64,000 nucleotides of DNA from Microbacterium testaceum StLB037 (GTDB taxonomy: Bacteria; Actinomycetota; Actinomycetes; Actinomycetales; Microbacteriaceae): the NCBI RefSeq assembly GCF_000202635.1, contig NC_015125.1, positions 3,162,001 through 3,226,000 on the forward strand, given 5' to 3'. Position 1 is the stretch's first letter, and each line of letters begins with the position of its first letter. Position numbers and translations under genes: made by a program. Below are positions 43,075-51,305 of this stretch, in pieces. The notes beneath the pieces were generated by a model, which searched no databases, had not been told where the DNA came from, and saw only the letters and a list, made by a program, of their open reading frames with translations.

Positions 43075-43751
43075 ACTGGGTAGGCAACAATCTCGAGCTG
43101 ATCGGGGAGCTGGCCCTGGTGCACCTGCGTCAGAGCCTCATCGCCCTGGTCGCCGGCTTCATCCTGAGCATCCCGATCGGATGGGTGGCGTGGCGGTACC
43201 GCCTGGTGCGGAGCAGCGTCATCACGATCACCGGGCTGCTCTACACGATCCCCTCGCTCGCGCTCCTGATCCTCGTCCCCGTCATCACGGGCTGGTACAG
43301 CATCATCAGCGAGAACAACCTCATCGTGGCGCTCGCCATCTACGCGGTGGCGATCCTCGTGCGCGCGGTGGCCGACGGGCTGGATTCGGTGGATGCCGGA
43401 GTGCGCCAGGCCTCCACGGCGATCGGCTACGGCTCGTTCCGGCGCTTCTGGGCGGTCGAGTTCCCGCTCGCGGGTCCCGTGGTGCTCGCGGGGCTCCGCG
43501 TCACCTCGGCCAGCACGATCGCCCTCGCGACGGTCGGCATCCTCGTCGGCATCCAGAATCTCGGATACCTGTTCACCAACGGCCTGCAGCGGCGGATCAT
43601 CCCCGAAGTGTTCGCTGGGGTCATCGCCGTCGTCGTCCTCGCCCTCGTCATCGACCTGCTGCTGGTGTTCGCCGGACGACTGCTCATGCCGTGGACGCGT
43701 GGCACCCGGACCGTGTCCCGCATCTCGAATCGGACGTTGGTGAAGGCGTGA
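43071..43751 (+). CDS. Osmoprotectant ABC permease, OpuCB-like
   Basis: A 226-residue permease with about five or six membrane segments. Conserved parts: HLRQSLIALVAGFILSIPIGW, RSSVITITGLLYTIPSLALL and the coupling loop VDAGVRQASTAIGYGSFRR. It is translationally coupled to the ATPase gene (GTGA overlap) and to the second permease gene (GTGA overlap). With the permease at 43748-44506 it forms the channel for glycine betaine, choline, carnitine or similar solutes. Confidence 0.92.
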   Translation: MNWVGNNLELIGELALVHLRQSLIALVAGFILSIPIGWVAWRYRLVRSSVITITGLLYTIPSLALLILVPVITGWYSIISENNLIVALAIYAVAILVRAVADGLDSVDAGVRQASTAIGYGSFRRFWAVEFPLAGPVVLAGLRVTSASTIALATVGILVGIQNLGYLFTNGLQRRIIPEVFAGVIAVVVLALVIDLLLVFAGRLLMPWTRGTRTVSRISNRTLVKA

Positions 43752-44506
43752 ATCTCGTCGGCGACGCGTTCGCGTGGATCTTCTCGGGCGACCAGAGCCC
43801 GTTCGACCCCCTCGGCCGGGCGTTGGGCGTGCAGCTGCTGTACACGGTCATCTCCGTCGTCGTCGCGGGAGCCATCGCCATTCCGCTCGGCTGGTTCATC
43901 GGCCACACCGGAAAAGGGCGCGAGACAGCGGTCGCGATCTCCGGCGCGGCGCGCGCCATCCCGTCGTTCGGCCTGCTGATCCTTCTGACGCTGCTCCTCG
44001 GGGTGCTGCACAAGCCCGAGGCGGCGGTGATCTCGTTCGTCATCCTCGCGATTCCGTCGCTCCTCGCCGGCGCGTACACCGGCCTCGAAGCGATCGACCG
44101 CCGCGTGATCGACGCGGGACGCTCGATGGGTATGACCGAGATGCAGATCTTCTGGCGCATCGAGGTCCCGCTCGGGCTTCCGCTGCTGATCGGCGGCATT
44201 CGCGCGGCGACCCTGCAGGTGCTCGCGACCGTGACGATCGCGGCCTACATCGGCCTCGGCGGGCTCGGGCAGTACATCATCGCGGCCATTCCGCTCCGCC
44301 GCTTCGACATGCTGATCGGCGGCGCCATCCTCGTCGCGGTGCTCGCCCTCGTCACCGACGGGCTCTTCGCCATCCTCCAGCACCTGGTCGTGCCCCGTGG
44401 CATCCGTGTCGCCGGTTCCGCCCAGCCGCAGCGGCGCTCCGCCCGTCGGCGGCGCGCCGAGGCCCTCGCCGTGGGAGCGCCCGCCGCGCCCGCTGCGTCC
44501 CCCTGA
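43748..44506 (+). CDS. Osmoprotectant ABC permease, OpuCD-like
   Basis: A 252-residue permease homologous to its upstream partner but with a basic Arg/Ala-rich C-terminal tail of about 35 residues. Core motifs: AARAIPSFGLLILLTLLLG, IDAGRSMGMTEMQIFWRIEV and TLQVLATVTIAAYIGLGGLG. The GTG at 43748 overlaps the previous stop. The binding-protein gene follows after 38 bases. Confidence 0.92.
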   Translation: MNLVGDAFAWIFSGDQSPFDPLGRALGVQLLYTVISVVVAGAIAIPLGWFIGHTGKGRETAVAISGAARAIPSFGLLILLTLLLGVLHKPEAAVISFVILAIPSLLAGAYTGLEAIDRRVIDAGRSMGMTEMQIFWRIEVPLGLPLLIGGIRAATLQVLATVTIAAYIGLGGLGQYIIAAIPLRRFDMLIGGAILVAVLALVTDGLFAILQHLVVPRGIRVAGSAQPQRRSARRRRAEALAVGAPAAPAASP

Positions 44507-44544
44507 CCCACCCGATTCCCGAATCACCAGAAAAGAGAGCACCC

Positions 44545-45462
44545 ATGTTCACAGCACGAACCCGGAAGGGCCTCGGCCTCTTCGCCGGCCTCGCGGTCGC
44601 CTCGCTCGCCCTCGCCGGTTGCGGCGGCGGATCCAGCGATCCCCTCAGCAACGGCGGCGGAGACGCCTCGGCCTCGTCCGACACCATCGTCGTCGGCTCG
44701 CAGGCGTACTACTCGAACGAGATCATCGCCGAGATCTACGCGCAGGCGCTCGAGGGCGCCGGCAAGACCGTCACCCGTCAGTTCCAGATCGGTCAGCGCG
44801 ACGCGTACATCCCGCTGCTCGAGGACGGCACCGTCTCGGTCTTCCCCGAGTACACCGGCAACCTCCTGCAGTTCTTCGAGGCGGACACCACCGCCCGTAG
44901 CTCGGATGACGTCTACAAGGCCCTGCCCGCGGCTCTTCCCGAGGGTCTCGAGGTCCTCGACCAGTCGCCCGCGACCGACCAGGACTCGATCACCGTCACC
45001 AAGGCCTTCGCCGACGCGAACGGCCTCACCTCGATCGCCGACCTCGCGAAGGTGACCTCGGGTCTGACCCTCGGCGGGAACTCCGAGCTCGCCGATCGCC
45101 CCTACGGCCCGAAGGGTCTGCAGTCGACCTACGGCGTGAGCGTGCAGTTCTCGGCCACGGGTGAGACCACGGTCGACGACCTCATCGCCGGCACGATCCA
45201 GGTCGCGAACGTCTACACGGCCGACCCCCGCGTCAAGACCGACAACCTCGTCAACCTGACCGACCCCAAGGACCTGTTCCTCGCGTCGAACGTCGTGCCG
45301 GTCGTGAACGCGAACGTCGCCTCGGACGTGTCCGACGTGCTGAACAAGGTCAGCGCGAAGCTCACGACGGAGGGCCTCATCCAGATGAACGTCGAGTCGA
45401 CGGTCGACCAGAAGTCGTCCGCCGACATCGCCAAGGAATGGCTCTCGGCCAACGGCCTCTGA
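44545..45462 (+). CDS. Glycine betaine/choline-type binding lipoprotein, OpuCC-like
   Basis: A 305-residue lipoprotein (LAGC, Cys26) of the OpuAC/OsmX substrate-binding family. The mature start TIVVGSQAYYSNEIIAEIYAQ and the segment SVFPEYTGNLLQFF, with its conserved Tyr, fit quaternary ammonium binding. The start is ATG at 44545 behind AAAAGAGAG. It ends the importer operon; an excellent hairpin follows at 45478-45509. Confidence 0.92.
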   Translation: MFTARTRKGLGLFAGLAVASLALAGCGGGSSDPLSNGGGDASASSDTIVVGSQAYYSNEIIAEIYAQALEGAGKTVTRQFQIGQRDAYIPLLEDGTVSVFPEYTGNLLQFFEADTTARSSDDVYKALPAALPEGLEVLDQSPATDQDSITVTKAFADANGLTSIADLAKVTSGLTLGGNSELADRPYGPKGLQSTYGVSVQFSATGETTVDDLIAGTIQVANVYTADPRVKTDNLVNLTDPKDLFLASNVVPVVNANVASDVSDVLNKVSAKLTTEGLIQMNVESTVDQKSSADIAKEWLSANGL

Positions 45463-45477
45463 GTCCCTTCCTCGCTG

Positions 45478-45509
45478 ACGGGGTCGTCCGGTTCGCCGGG
45501 CGGCCCCGT
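45478..45509 (+). terminator. Terminator of the osmoprotectant operon
   Basis: A two-part stem: ACGGGGTCG (45478-45486) pairs with 45501-45509 (one G-T wobble), and inside it CCGG-TTCG-CCGG (45488-45499) forms a UUCG tetraloop hairpin. It lies 15 bases after the binding-protein stop. Confidence 0.8.
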
Positions 45510-45576
45510 CCTCGTTTCCGGATGCCACAGCCCGGGCGCGCTGCCGACCCCGGGCACCGCGTAGCCTGGGACGGAT

Positions 45577-47406
45577 ATGGCACATCTGCTCGGGGGCGAA
45601 GCCCTGCACCTGGAATACCCGACCAAGGTCGTCTTCGACTCCGTCTCGCTCGGCGTGAACGAGGGCGATCGCATCGGCATCGTCGGTCGTAACGGCGACG
45701 GCAAGTCGAGTCTGCTCGGCATGCTCGCCGGCCTCCGCGAGCCCGACGGCGGGCGCGTGACCGTGCGCGGCGGGGTCACCGTCGGCGTGCTGGATCAGCA
45801 GGACACCCTCGACGACGACGACACGATCGGCCACGCGGTGGTCGGCGACCGGCCCGAGCACGAGTGGGCGGGAGATGCGCGCACGCGCGACGTGATCGCG
45901 GGCCTTCTCGGCGACCTGCCGTGGGACGCGCGCCTCGGCGATCTCTCCGGTGGTCAGCGTCGCCGCGTCGCGCTGGCGAAGCTGCTCTCGGGCGACTGGG
46001 ACGTGCTGTTCCTCGACGAGCCGACGAACCACCTCGACGTCGAGGCCATCACCTGGCTCGCCGGACATCTCAAGAAGCGCTGGGCCCCCAGCGCCGGGGG
46101 CCTGCTCGTCGTGACCCACGACCGGTGGTTCCTCGACGAGATCTGCACCATGACGTGGGAGGTGCACGACCGCCTCGTCGAGCCCTTCGAGGGCGGCTAC
46201 GCGGCGTACATCCTGCAGCGCGTCGAGCGCGATCGTCAGGCGGCATCGATCGAACAGCGCCGACAGAACCTCGCGCGCAAAGAGCTCGCGTGGCTGCGCC
46301 GCGGGGCGCCCGCCCGCACGTCGAAGCCGAAGTTCCGCATCGACGCCGCGAACGAGCTCATCGCGGATGTCCCGGAGATCCGCGACAAGGTGGCGCTGCA
46401 GTCGCTCGCGGTCGCGCGCCTGGGCAAGGACGTGGTCGATCTGCTCGACGCGGGCGTGACCTTCCCTTCGACAGGCTCAGGGACCGGCTCGGCTCCCGCC
46501 GAGCCCCGGGTCGTGCTGAAAGACGTGGAGTGGCGCATCGCGCCGGGGGAGCGCACCGGCATCCTGGGCGTCAACGGCGCGGGGAAGTCGACGCTGCTGA
46601 ACCTCGTGACCGGGTCGCTCGAGCCCACGTCCGGGCGGGTCAAGCGCGGCAAGACCGTCAAGGTGGCCACCCTCACCCAACGCCTCGACGAGCTCGACCA
46701 GCACCTGAACGACCCGGTGCGCGTGGTGATCTCGAACCTGCGCACCACGTACGCCTTCGGGACCGGATCGAAGGCGCAGGAGCTGACCCCGGGACAGCTG
46801 CTGGAGCGTCTCGGGTTCTCCAGCGCCCAGCTCTCGACGCCGGTGAAAGACCTCTCGGGCGGTCAGAAGCGGCGGCTGCAGCTGCTGCTCGTGATCCTCG
46901 ACCAGCCGAACGTGCTGATCCTCGACGAGCCCACCAACGACCTCGACACCGACATGCTCGCGGCGATGGAAGACCTCCTCGACTCGTGGTCGGGCACCCT
47001 CATCGTCGTCTCGCACGACCGCTACTTCCTCGAGCGCGTCACCGACCAGCAGTACGCGATCCTCGACGCCAAGCTCCGTCACCTCCCCGGGGGCGTCGAC
47101 GAGTACCTGCGCCTGCGGGCGCTTCAGGATGCCGAGCCCTCGAGGCCGGCGGCATCCGGAACCGCGTCCGCAGCCCCCGGCCTGCAGGGCGCGGAACTGC
47201 GGGCGGCCCAGAAGGAGGCCTCGGCCGCCGAGCGGAAGATCGAGAAGCTGCAGCAGCAGATCGACAGAGCGAAGGCCGCTCTCGCCGACCACGACCAGGC
47301 GGACTACGTGGGACTGGGCAAGGAGATGCAGCGCATCTCGACGCTCGAGGCCGAGCGCGACGAGCTCGAGATGCGGTGGTTCGAGCTCACGGAGTCGATC
47401 GGCTGA
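45577..47406 (+). CDS. ABC-F family ATPase (Uup/ribosome-associated type)
   Basis: A 609-residue protein with two ABC domains and no membrane segments. First domain: Walker A VGRNGDGKSS, signature LSGGQRRRVALAKLL, Walker B VLFLDEPTNHLD. Second domain: GVNGAGKST, LSGGQKRRLQLLLVI, VLILDEPTNDLD. A C-terminal coiled coil (about 540-600) resembles Uup. ABC-F proteins act on the ribosome or in DNA repair; some give drug resistance. The interdomain linker contains PSTGSGT (about 297-303), encoded by the dispersed 22-bp repeat. TAGCCT lies nine bases before the ATG, so the leader is at most a few bases. Confidence 0.93.
   Translation: MAHLLGGEALHLEYPTKVVFDSVSLGVNEGDRIGIVGRNGDGKSSLLGMLAGLREPDGGRVTVRGGVTVGVLDQQDTLDDDDTIGHAVVGDRPEHEWAGDARTRDVIAGLLGDLPWDARLGDLSGGQRRRVALAKLLSGDWDVLFLDEPTNHLDVEAITWLAGHLKKRWAPSAGGLLVVTHDRWFLDEICTMTWEVHDRLVEPFEGGYAAYILQRVERDRQAASIEQRRQNLARKELAWLRRGAPARTSKPKFRIDAANELIADVPEIRDKVALQSLAVARLGKDVVDLLDAGVTFPSTGSGTGSAPAEPRVVLKDVEWRIAPGERTGILGVNGAGKSTLLNLVTGSLEPTSGRVKRGKTVKVATLTQRLDELDQHLNDPVRVVISNLRTTYAFGTGSKAQELTPGQLLERLGFSSAQLSTPVKDLSGGQKRRLQLLLVILDQPNVLILDEPTNDLDTDMLAAMEDLLDSWSGTLIVVSHDRYFLERVTDQQYAILDAKLRHLPGGVDEYLRLRALQDAEPSRPAASGTASAAPGLQGAELRAAQKEASAAERKIEKLQQQIDRAKAALADHDQADYVGLGKEMQRISTLEAERDELEMRWFELTESIG
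46464..46485. repeat. Dispersed 22-bp repeat in the ABC-F gene
   Basis: Reverse-orientation copy (CCCTTCGACAGGCTCAGG) that exactly matches the reverse complement of the copies at 11543 and 33438. It is translated in frame as PSTGSGT in the linker before the second ATPase domain. Confidence 0.85.
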
Positions 47407-47428
47407 CCCGCGGTGCGGAGGGCGCGCG

Positions 47429-47941
47429 TCAGTGCACGAGCGTCTCGAGCACGATGATGAACACCCCGAGCACGGCGGTCGACAGAGCGCCCAGAAGACG
47501 GGCGGCGAGCCGGGACCCGCGGCGACGGTAGGCGTTGTACCCGAGCAGAGCCAGGACGCCCATCGTGACGTACGCCGTCCAATCCGAGGCGTCATCGATC
47601 GTGGCGTTCGTGATCCCGCCGTAGACCAGGCACAGGGCGGCGGGGACGGACGCGTAAAGCATGCCCGCGCCGTGGCGCATCGCCTCGCGGGTGGCTCGCC
47701 GCAGTCCGTGCGTGCCGTGTTCGGTCAGCGTGTGCGCGAAGACGTGGGCGATGAAGAAGACGAGGAGGGGGAAGACCGAGGACGCGAGGAGGTCCCACGG
47801 CGAGTCGGCGTGGTCCTCGGCGATCGTGACGAAGGACGCGTACACGATGATGCCGTAGATGGCGGCGGGGGAGCGGAATCGGACGTCGAACCACGCCCGC
47901 ACCCGCGTCCAGGCCGACGGGGCCTCTACCGTCTCGCTCAC
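47429..47941 (-). CDS. Small integral membrane protein, function unknown
   Basis: A 170-residue protein with a short cytoplasmic start and four hydrophobic segments (about 27-45, 52-72, 92-115, 120-165). No domain is recognised with confidence; it contains FFIAHVFAHTLTEHG, a histidine-rich helix seen in some small actinobacterial membrane proteins. The GTG at 47941 overlaps the marR stop by four bases, so the regulator and this protein form one transcript and the MarR protein probably controls it. Export or stress resistance would be a guess. It converges on the ABC-F gene, with a 22-base gap. Confidence 0.8.
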   Translation of the reverse strand: MSETVEAPSAWTRVRAWFDVRFRSPAAIYGIIVYASFVTIAEDHADSPWDLLASSVFPLLVFFIAHVFAHTLTEHGTHGLRRATREAMRHGAGMLYASVPAALCLVYGGITNATIDDASDWTAYVTMGVLALLGYNAYRRRGSRLAARLLGALSTAVLGVFIIVLETLVH

Positions 47942-48441
47942 GCGTCGAATCCCATGCTCAGCTTGCGCAGCAGGGTGGCGAGGCGGTCGCGGTCGCTCCG
48001 CGACAGCCCGTCGAGCAGCAGGGCCTCGGCGTCCACCAGGCGGGTGATGGCGGCGTCGACGCGCACGCGGCCGTCGTCGGTGAGGGTCACGAGAATGCTC
48101 CGTCCATCGCCGGGGTCGGATTCGCGTCGCACGAACCGGCGGGCGACGAGCCGGTCGATGCGGTTGGTCATCGTGCCGCTGGAGACGAGGGTCTGCTGCA
48201 GCAGTTGCTTCGGGCTCAGCTGGTACGGCTCGCCGGCTCGACGAAGGGCCGAGAGCACGTCCCACTCCCACGACTCGATGTCGCTGCGGCGGAACGCCTC
48301 TTTGCGGGCGATGTCGAGGTGGCGCGAGAGTCGGGCCACGCGCGAGAGCACCTCGAGGGGGGAGAAGTCCAGATCGGGGCGCTGGCGCATCCACGCGTCG
48401 ACGATGCGGTCGACCTCGTCGCTGTCCCCGTGTGTGCTCAC
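47938..48441 (-). CDS. MarR-family transcriptional regulator
   Basis: A 167-residue MarR regulator with the complete fold: N-terminal dimerisation helices (to about 45), IESWEWDVLSALRRAGEPY, LSPKQLLQQTLVSSGTMTNR and IDRLVARRFVRR (recognition region), the wing ESDPGDGRSILVTLTDDG, and a C-terminal helix. It resembles the partial MarR at the left edge of the window. The start is GTG at 48441, six bases behind CATAAT. It is co-transcribed with the membrane protein downstream and diverges from tRNA-Gln. Confidence 0.93.
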   Translation of the reverse strand: MSTHGDSDEVDRIVDAWMRQRPDLDFSPLEVLSRVARLSRHLDIARKEAFRRSDIESWEWDVLSALRRAGEPYQLSPKQLLQQTLVSSGTMTNRIDRLVARRFVRRESDPGDGRSILVTLTDDGRVRVDAAITRLVDAEALLLDGLSRSDRDRLATLLRKLSMGFDA

Positions 48442-48453
48442 GGTCTCATTATG
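48442..48453 (-). promoter_or_regulatory. Candidate -10 box for marR (leaderless)
   Basis: On the minus strand CATAAT (48453-48448), five of six matches to TATAAT, is followed by six bases (GAGACC) and the GTG at 48441. Confidence 0.48.
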
Positions 48454-48507
48454 GCGAGAGCGGGCGACCCGCCGACGCGCGGGTGGCGGGTCTGGCAGAC
48501 TTGACCG

Positions 48508-48521
48508 GTGCCCGCGGGCAC
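48508..48521. promoter_or_regulatory. Perfect 14-bp palindrome before tRNA-Gln
   Basis: GTGCCCGCGGGCAC is a perfect palindrome ending two bases before the mature tRNA. It could be the 5' leader hairpin that positions RNase P processing, or a protein-binding site at the tRNA promoter. Confidence 0.4.
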
Positions 48522-48523
48522 GA

Positions 48524-48595
48524 TCCGCCGTGGTGTAACGGCAGCACGACAGCCTTTGGAGCTGTTAGGTCCAGGTTCGAATCCTGGCGGCGGAG
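48524..48595 (+). tRNA. tRNA-Gln (anticodon TTG)
   Basis: A 72-base cloverleaf. The acceptor stem TCCGCCG (48524-48530) pairs with CGGCGGA (48588-48594), with discriminator G at 48595. The anticodon arm is ACAGC-CTTTGGA-GCTGT with anticodon TTG, reading CAA and probably CAG. The T arm is CCAGG-TTCGAAT-CCTGG. The D arm (GTGTAACGGCAGCAC) is normal. CCA is not fully encoded (only CA follows the discriminator). The glmU start codon begins two bases after the discriminator. Confidence 0.97.
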
Positions 48596-48596
48596 C

Positions 48597-50045
48597 ATGA
48601 CCTCAACGACCGAGCTCGCCGTCGTCGTCCTGGCCGCGGGCCAGGGAACCCGTATGCGTTCGCGCATCCCGAAGGTGCTGCACCCCGTGGGCGGGCGGCC
48701 CCTCGTCGGGCATGTGCTCGACACCGCGGCATCCCTCGATCCCGCCCGGATCGTCGTCGTCGTGCGCCACGAGCGCGAGAGGGTCGCCGAGACCGTCGCC
48801 GAACTCGCGCCCGGTGTCGTGGTCGTCGACCAGGACGAGGTTCCCGGCACGGGGCGCGCGGTCGAGGCCGCCCTCGACGCGCTCGACGGGTTCGACGGCG
48901 ACGTGCTCGTGCTGAGCGCCGACGTCCCGCTGCTCGAGACCGGCACGCTCACCGAGCTGCTCGCCACGCACCGCTCGGGCGGCACGGCCGTGACGCTCCT
49001 GAGCGCGCGCGTCGACCAGCCGTTCGGCTACGGTCGCATCCTGCGCGACGAGACGGACGGCGTCCGCCGGATCGTGGAGCAGAAGGATGCCACGGCCGAC
49101 GAGGCCGCGGTCACCGAGATCAACGTCGGCGTGTACGTCTTCCGAGCCGTCCCGCTGCGTGCCCAGCTCGCGCTCGTCGGTACCGACAACGCCCAGGGCG
49201 AGAAGTACCTCACCGACGTGGTCGGCCTTCTCCGTGACGCGCAGCTCGGGGTCGCGGCATCCGTCACCTCCGACGCCGCGGCGGCGCTGGGGGTGAACGA
49301 CCGCGTTCAGCTCTCGGAGGCGGGGCGGACGCTCAACGCGCGCACCGTGCGCCGCTGGCAGCTGGAGGGCGTCACCGTCGTGGATCCGGCGACCACCTGG
49401 ATCGACGTCACCGCGACCCTCGCTCCCGACGTCACGATCCTGCCCAACACGCACGTGCGCGGCGCGACGGTCATCGCCTCGGGAGCCACGATCGGCCCCG
49501 ACACCACGCTCACCGACTGCGAGGTGGGGGAGGACGCCACGATCACCCGCACGGACGGGACCCTCGCCGTCATCGAGGCCGGCGCCACCGTCGGCCCCTT
49601 CGCCTACCTGCGCGCGAACGCCCGGGTCGGCGTGAACGGCAAGGTCGGGACCTTCGTCGAGGTGAAGAATTCCTCCATCGGCGAGGGGAGCAAGGTGCCG
49701 CACCTGTCGTACATCGGCGACACCGACATCGGTCGCGGGGTCAACCTGGGTGCCGGCGCGATCACCGCGAACTACGACGATCTCACCAAGCACCGCACCG
49801 TGATCGGCGACGAGGTGCACAGCGGCTCGCACAACGTCTTCGTCGCGCCGGTTACGATTGGAGACGGCGCCAAGACGGGCGCCGGCGCGGTCATCCGCAA
49901 GGACGTCCCGGCCGGCGCACTGGCGCTCAGCGTGTCACCCCAGCGCAACATCGAGGGGTGGGTCGAGAAGAACCGACCGGGCACCGCAGCGGCCGACGTG
50001 GCTGCGCGGGCTCGGGCTGAACAGGAAGCGGCCGATGGCTCGTAA
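48597..50045 (+). CDS. glmU: Bifunctional UDP-N-acetylglucosamine pyrophosphorylase / glucosamine-1-phosphate N-acetyltransferase
   Basis: A 482-residue cytoplasmic enzyme that makes UDP-GlcNAc for cell-wall synthesis. The N-terminal uridyltransferase has VVVLAAGQGTRMRSRIPKVL (about 9-28), then VLSADVPLL and EINVGVYVF. The C-terminal left-handed beta helix acetyltransferase has the hexapeptide repeats (ATVGPFAYLRANARVG, KVPHLSYIGDTDIGRGVNLG, ANYDD, SGSHNVFVAPVTIG). The ATG at 48597 starts two bases after the tRNA-Gln discriminator, and no ribosome-binding site is possible outside the tRNA, so processing of the tRNA would yield a nearly leaderless message. The prs start lies inside its last codons (11-base overlap). 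Confidence 0.96.
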   Translation: MTSTTELAVVVLAAGQGTRMRSRIPKVLHPVGGRPLVGHVLDTAASLDPARIVVVVRHERERVAETVAELAPGVVVVDQDEVPGTGRAVEAALDALDGFDGDVLVLSADVPLLETGTLTELLATHRSGGTAVTLLSARVDQPFGYGRILRDETDGVRRIVEQKDATADEAAVTEINVGVYVFRAVPLRAQLALVGTDNAQGEKYLTDVVGLLRDAQLGVAASVTSDAAAALGVNDRVQLSEAGRTLNARTVRRWQLEGVTVVDPATTWIDVTATLAPDVTILPNTHVRGATVIASGATIGPDTTLTDCEVGEDATITRTDGTLAVIEAGATVGPFAYLRANARVGVNGKVGTFVEVKNSSIGEGSKVPHLSYIGDTDIGRGVNLGAGAITANYDDLTKHRTVIGDEVHSGSHNVFVAPVTIGDGAKTGAGAVIRKDVPAGALALSVSPQRNIEGWVEKNRPGTAAADVAARARAEQEAADGS

Positions 50046-51069
50046 GAAGAATCGTGTAGACCTCGACCGCGACAACGGCATCGCCCCCGGGCTCGTCGCC
50101 AAGACCAAGAAGCGGCTCGTCGTCGCCTCGGGCCGCTCGCACCCCGACTTGGCGAAGCAGGTCGCCGAGCACCTCGGCACCGAGCTGGCCCCCACCGAGC
50201 ACCGCACGTTCGCCTCGGGTGAGATCTACACCCGCTTCGAGGTGTCGATCCGCGGGTGCGACGTGTTCGTCGTCCAGTCGTTCGGGCCGCCGGTCAACGA
50301 GTGGCTGATGGAACTTCTCATCATGCTCGACGCGCTCAAGCGCGCCTCGGCCAAGCGCATCACGGTCGTCGCGCCGTACTTCCCGTATTCGCGGCAGGAC
50401 AAGAAGGGCCGCGGGCGCGAGCCGATCAGCGCCCGCCTCGTCGCCGATCTGCTGAAGACCGCCGGTGCCGACCGCATCATGAGCGTCGACCTGCACGCGG
50501 CGCAGATCCAAGGCTTCTTCGACGGCCCCGTCGACCACCTCTTCGCCAAGCCCGTGCTCCTCGAGCACTTCGAGCAGGGGCTCACCGGAGAAGACCGCGA
50601 GACCCTCACGGTCGTCTCGCCCGACATGGGTCGCGTGCGCGTGGCCGACACGTGGTCCGACAGCCTGGGGGCGCCGCTGGCGATCATCCACAAGCGTCGC
50701 GACCCGAAGGTCGCCAACCAGGTCTCGGTGCACGAGATCGTCGGTGACGTGAAGGGCCGCACCTGTCTGCTCGTCGACGACATGATCGACACCGGCGGGA
50801 CGATCCAGAAGGCCGCGCAGGCGCTCAAGGCCTCGGGTGCCCGCAAGGTCATCGTCGCCGCCACGCACGCGATCTTCAGCGACCCGGCCACCGAGCGCCT
50901 GCAGGACCCGGCGATCGACGAGGTCGTCGTCACCGACACCGTGCCGCTGCCCGCCGAGCGCCGGTTCGACCGTCTCACCGTCCTGCCGATCGCGCCGCTG
51001 CTCGCGCGCGCGATCCACGAGGTCTTCGAGGACGGCTCGGTCACGAGCATGTTCGGCGGCGACGCGTAA
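50035..51069 (+). CDS. prs: Ribose-phosphate pyrophosphokinase
   Basis: A 344-residue PRPP synthase that makes 5-phosphoribosyl diphosphate for nucleotide, histidine and tryptophan synthesis. Key motifs: VVASGRSHPDLAKQVAEHLG, FASGEIYTRFEVSIRG, the flexible loop PYFPYSRQDKKGRGREPISA, DLHAAQIQGFFDGPVDHL and the PRPP-binding CLLVDDMIDTGGTI. The N-terminus has about 22 extra basic residues. The ATG at 50035 overlaps glmU by 11 bases. The glmU-prs order is common in Gram-positive bacteria and links sugar-nucleotide and PRPP supply. A terminator follows at 51083. Confidence 0.96.
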   Translation: MARKKNRVDLDRDNGIAPGLVAKTKKRLVVASGRSHPDLAKQVAEHLGTELAPTEHRTFASGEIYTRFEVSIRGCDVFVVQSFGPPVNEWLMELLIMLDALKRASAKRITVVAPYFPYSRQDKKGRGREPISARLVADLLKTAGADRIMSVDLHAAQIQGFFDGPVDHLFAKPVLLEHFEQGLTGEDRETLTVVSPDMGRVRVADTWSDSLGAPLAIIHKRRDPKVANQVSVHEIVGDVKGRTCLLVDDMIDTGGTIQKAAQALKASGARKVIVAATHAIFSDPATERLQDPAIDEVVVTDTVPLPAERRFDRLTVLPIAPLLARAIHEVFEDGSVTSMFGGDA

Positions 51070-51082
51070 GCATCCTTCGCCC

Positions 51083-51113
51083 CTCAGCCGTCTCCTTCCG
51101 GGAGGCGGCTGAG
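51083..51113 (+). terminator. Terminator after prs
   Basis: A perfect 8-bp stem CTCAGCCG (51083-51090) against CGGCTGAG (51106-51113), extended by an inner CTCC/GGAG pairing, followed by TTCGTTT. It lies 13 bases after the prs stop. Confidence 0.8.
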
Positions 51114-51142
51114 TTCGTTTCGCGGGTGGGTGCGCTGAGCGT

Positions 51143-51203
51143 CATGGCGGAGGTGGCTGAGCGCGTCGAAGCCGCCGGTCCCTTCGACGGGCTCAGGGAC
51201 CTG
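51143..51203. repeat. 61-bp direct repeat, first copy, containing the dispersed 22-bp repeat
   Basis: In the 346-base gap between prs and the FMN-binding gene, a 61-bp unit occurs twice (second copy 51245-51305, three differences). Within this copy GCTGAGCGCGTCGAAG (51156-51171) is the imperfect inverse of CTTCGACGGGCTCAGG (51183-51198), so the unit folds into a hairpin whose right arm is the 22-bp dispersed repeat (51180-51201). The spacer between the copies repeats GGGACCTGGG/TGCGG words. Confidence 0.85.
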
Positions 51204-51244
51204 GGTTGCGGATCCGGGACCTGGGCTGCGGGTCAGGGACCTGG

Positions 51245-51305
51245 CATGGCGGAGGTGGCTGAGCGCGTCGAAGCCGCCGGTTCCTTCGGCGGGCTCAGGG
51301 GCCTG
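51245..51305. repeat. 61-bp direct repeat, second copy
   Basis: Second copy, 102 bases downstream of the first and 58 of 61 bases identical. Its 22-bp arm (51282-51303) has three changes from the 51180 copy and appears to be decaying. The following 110 bases (51306-51415) hold no gene. They probably contain the promoter of the flavin operon; GGGGAGCGTCC at about 51345-51355 might be an ECF-type -35 region, but this is weak. Confidence 0.8.

Noticed and set aside
51143..51305. Possible CRISPR array
   Set aside because: Only two repeats of 61 bp with repetitive spacer, no cas genes in the window, and the unit is part of the dispersed repeat family.
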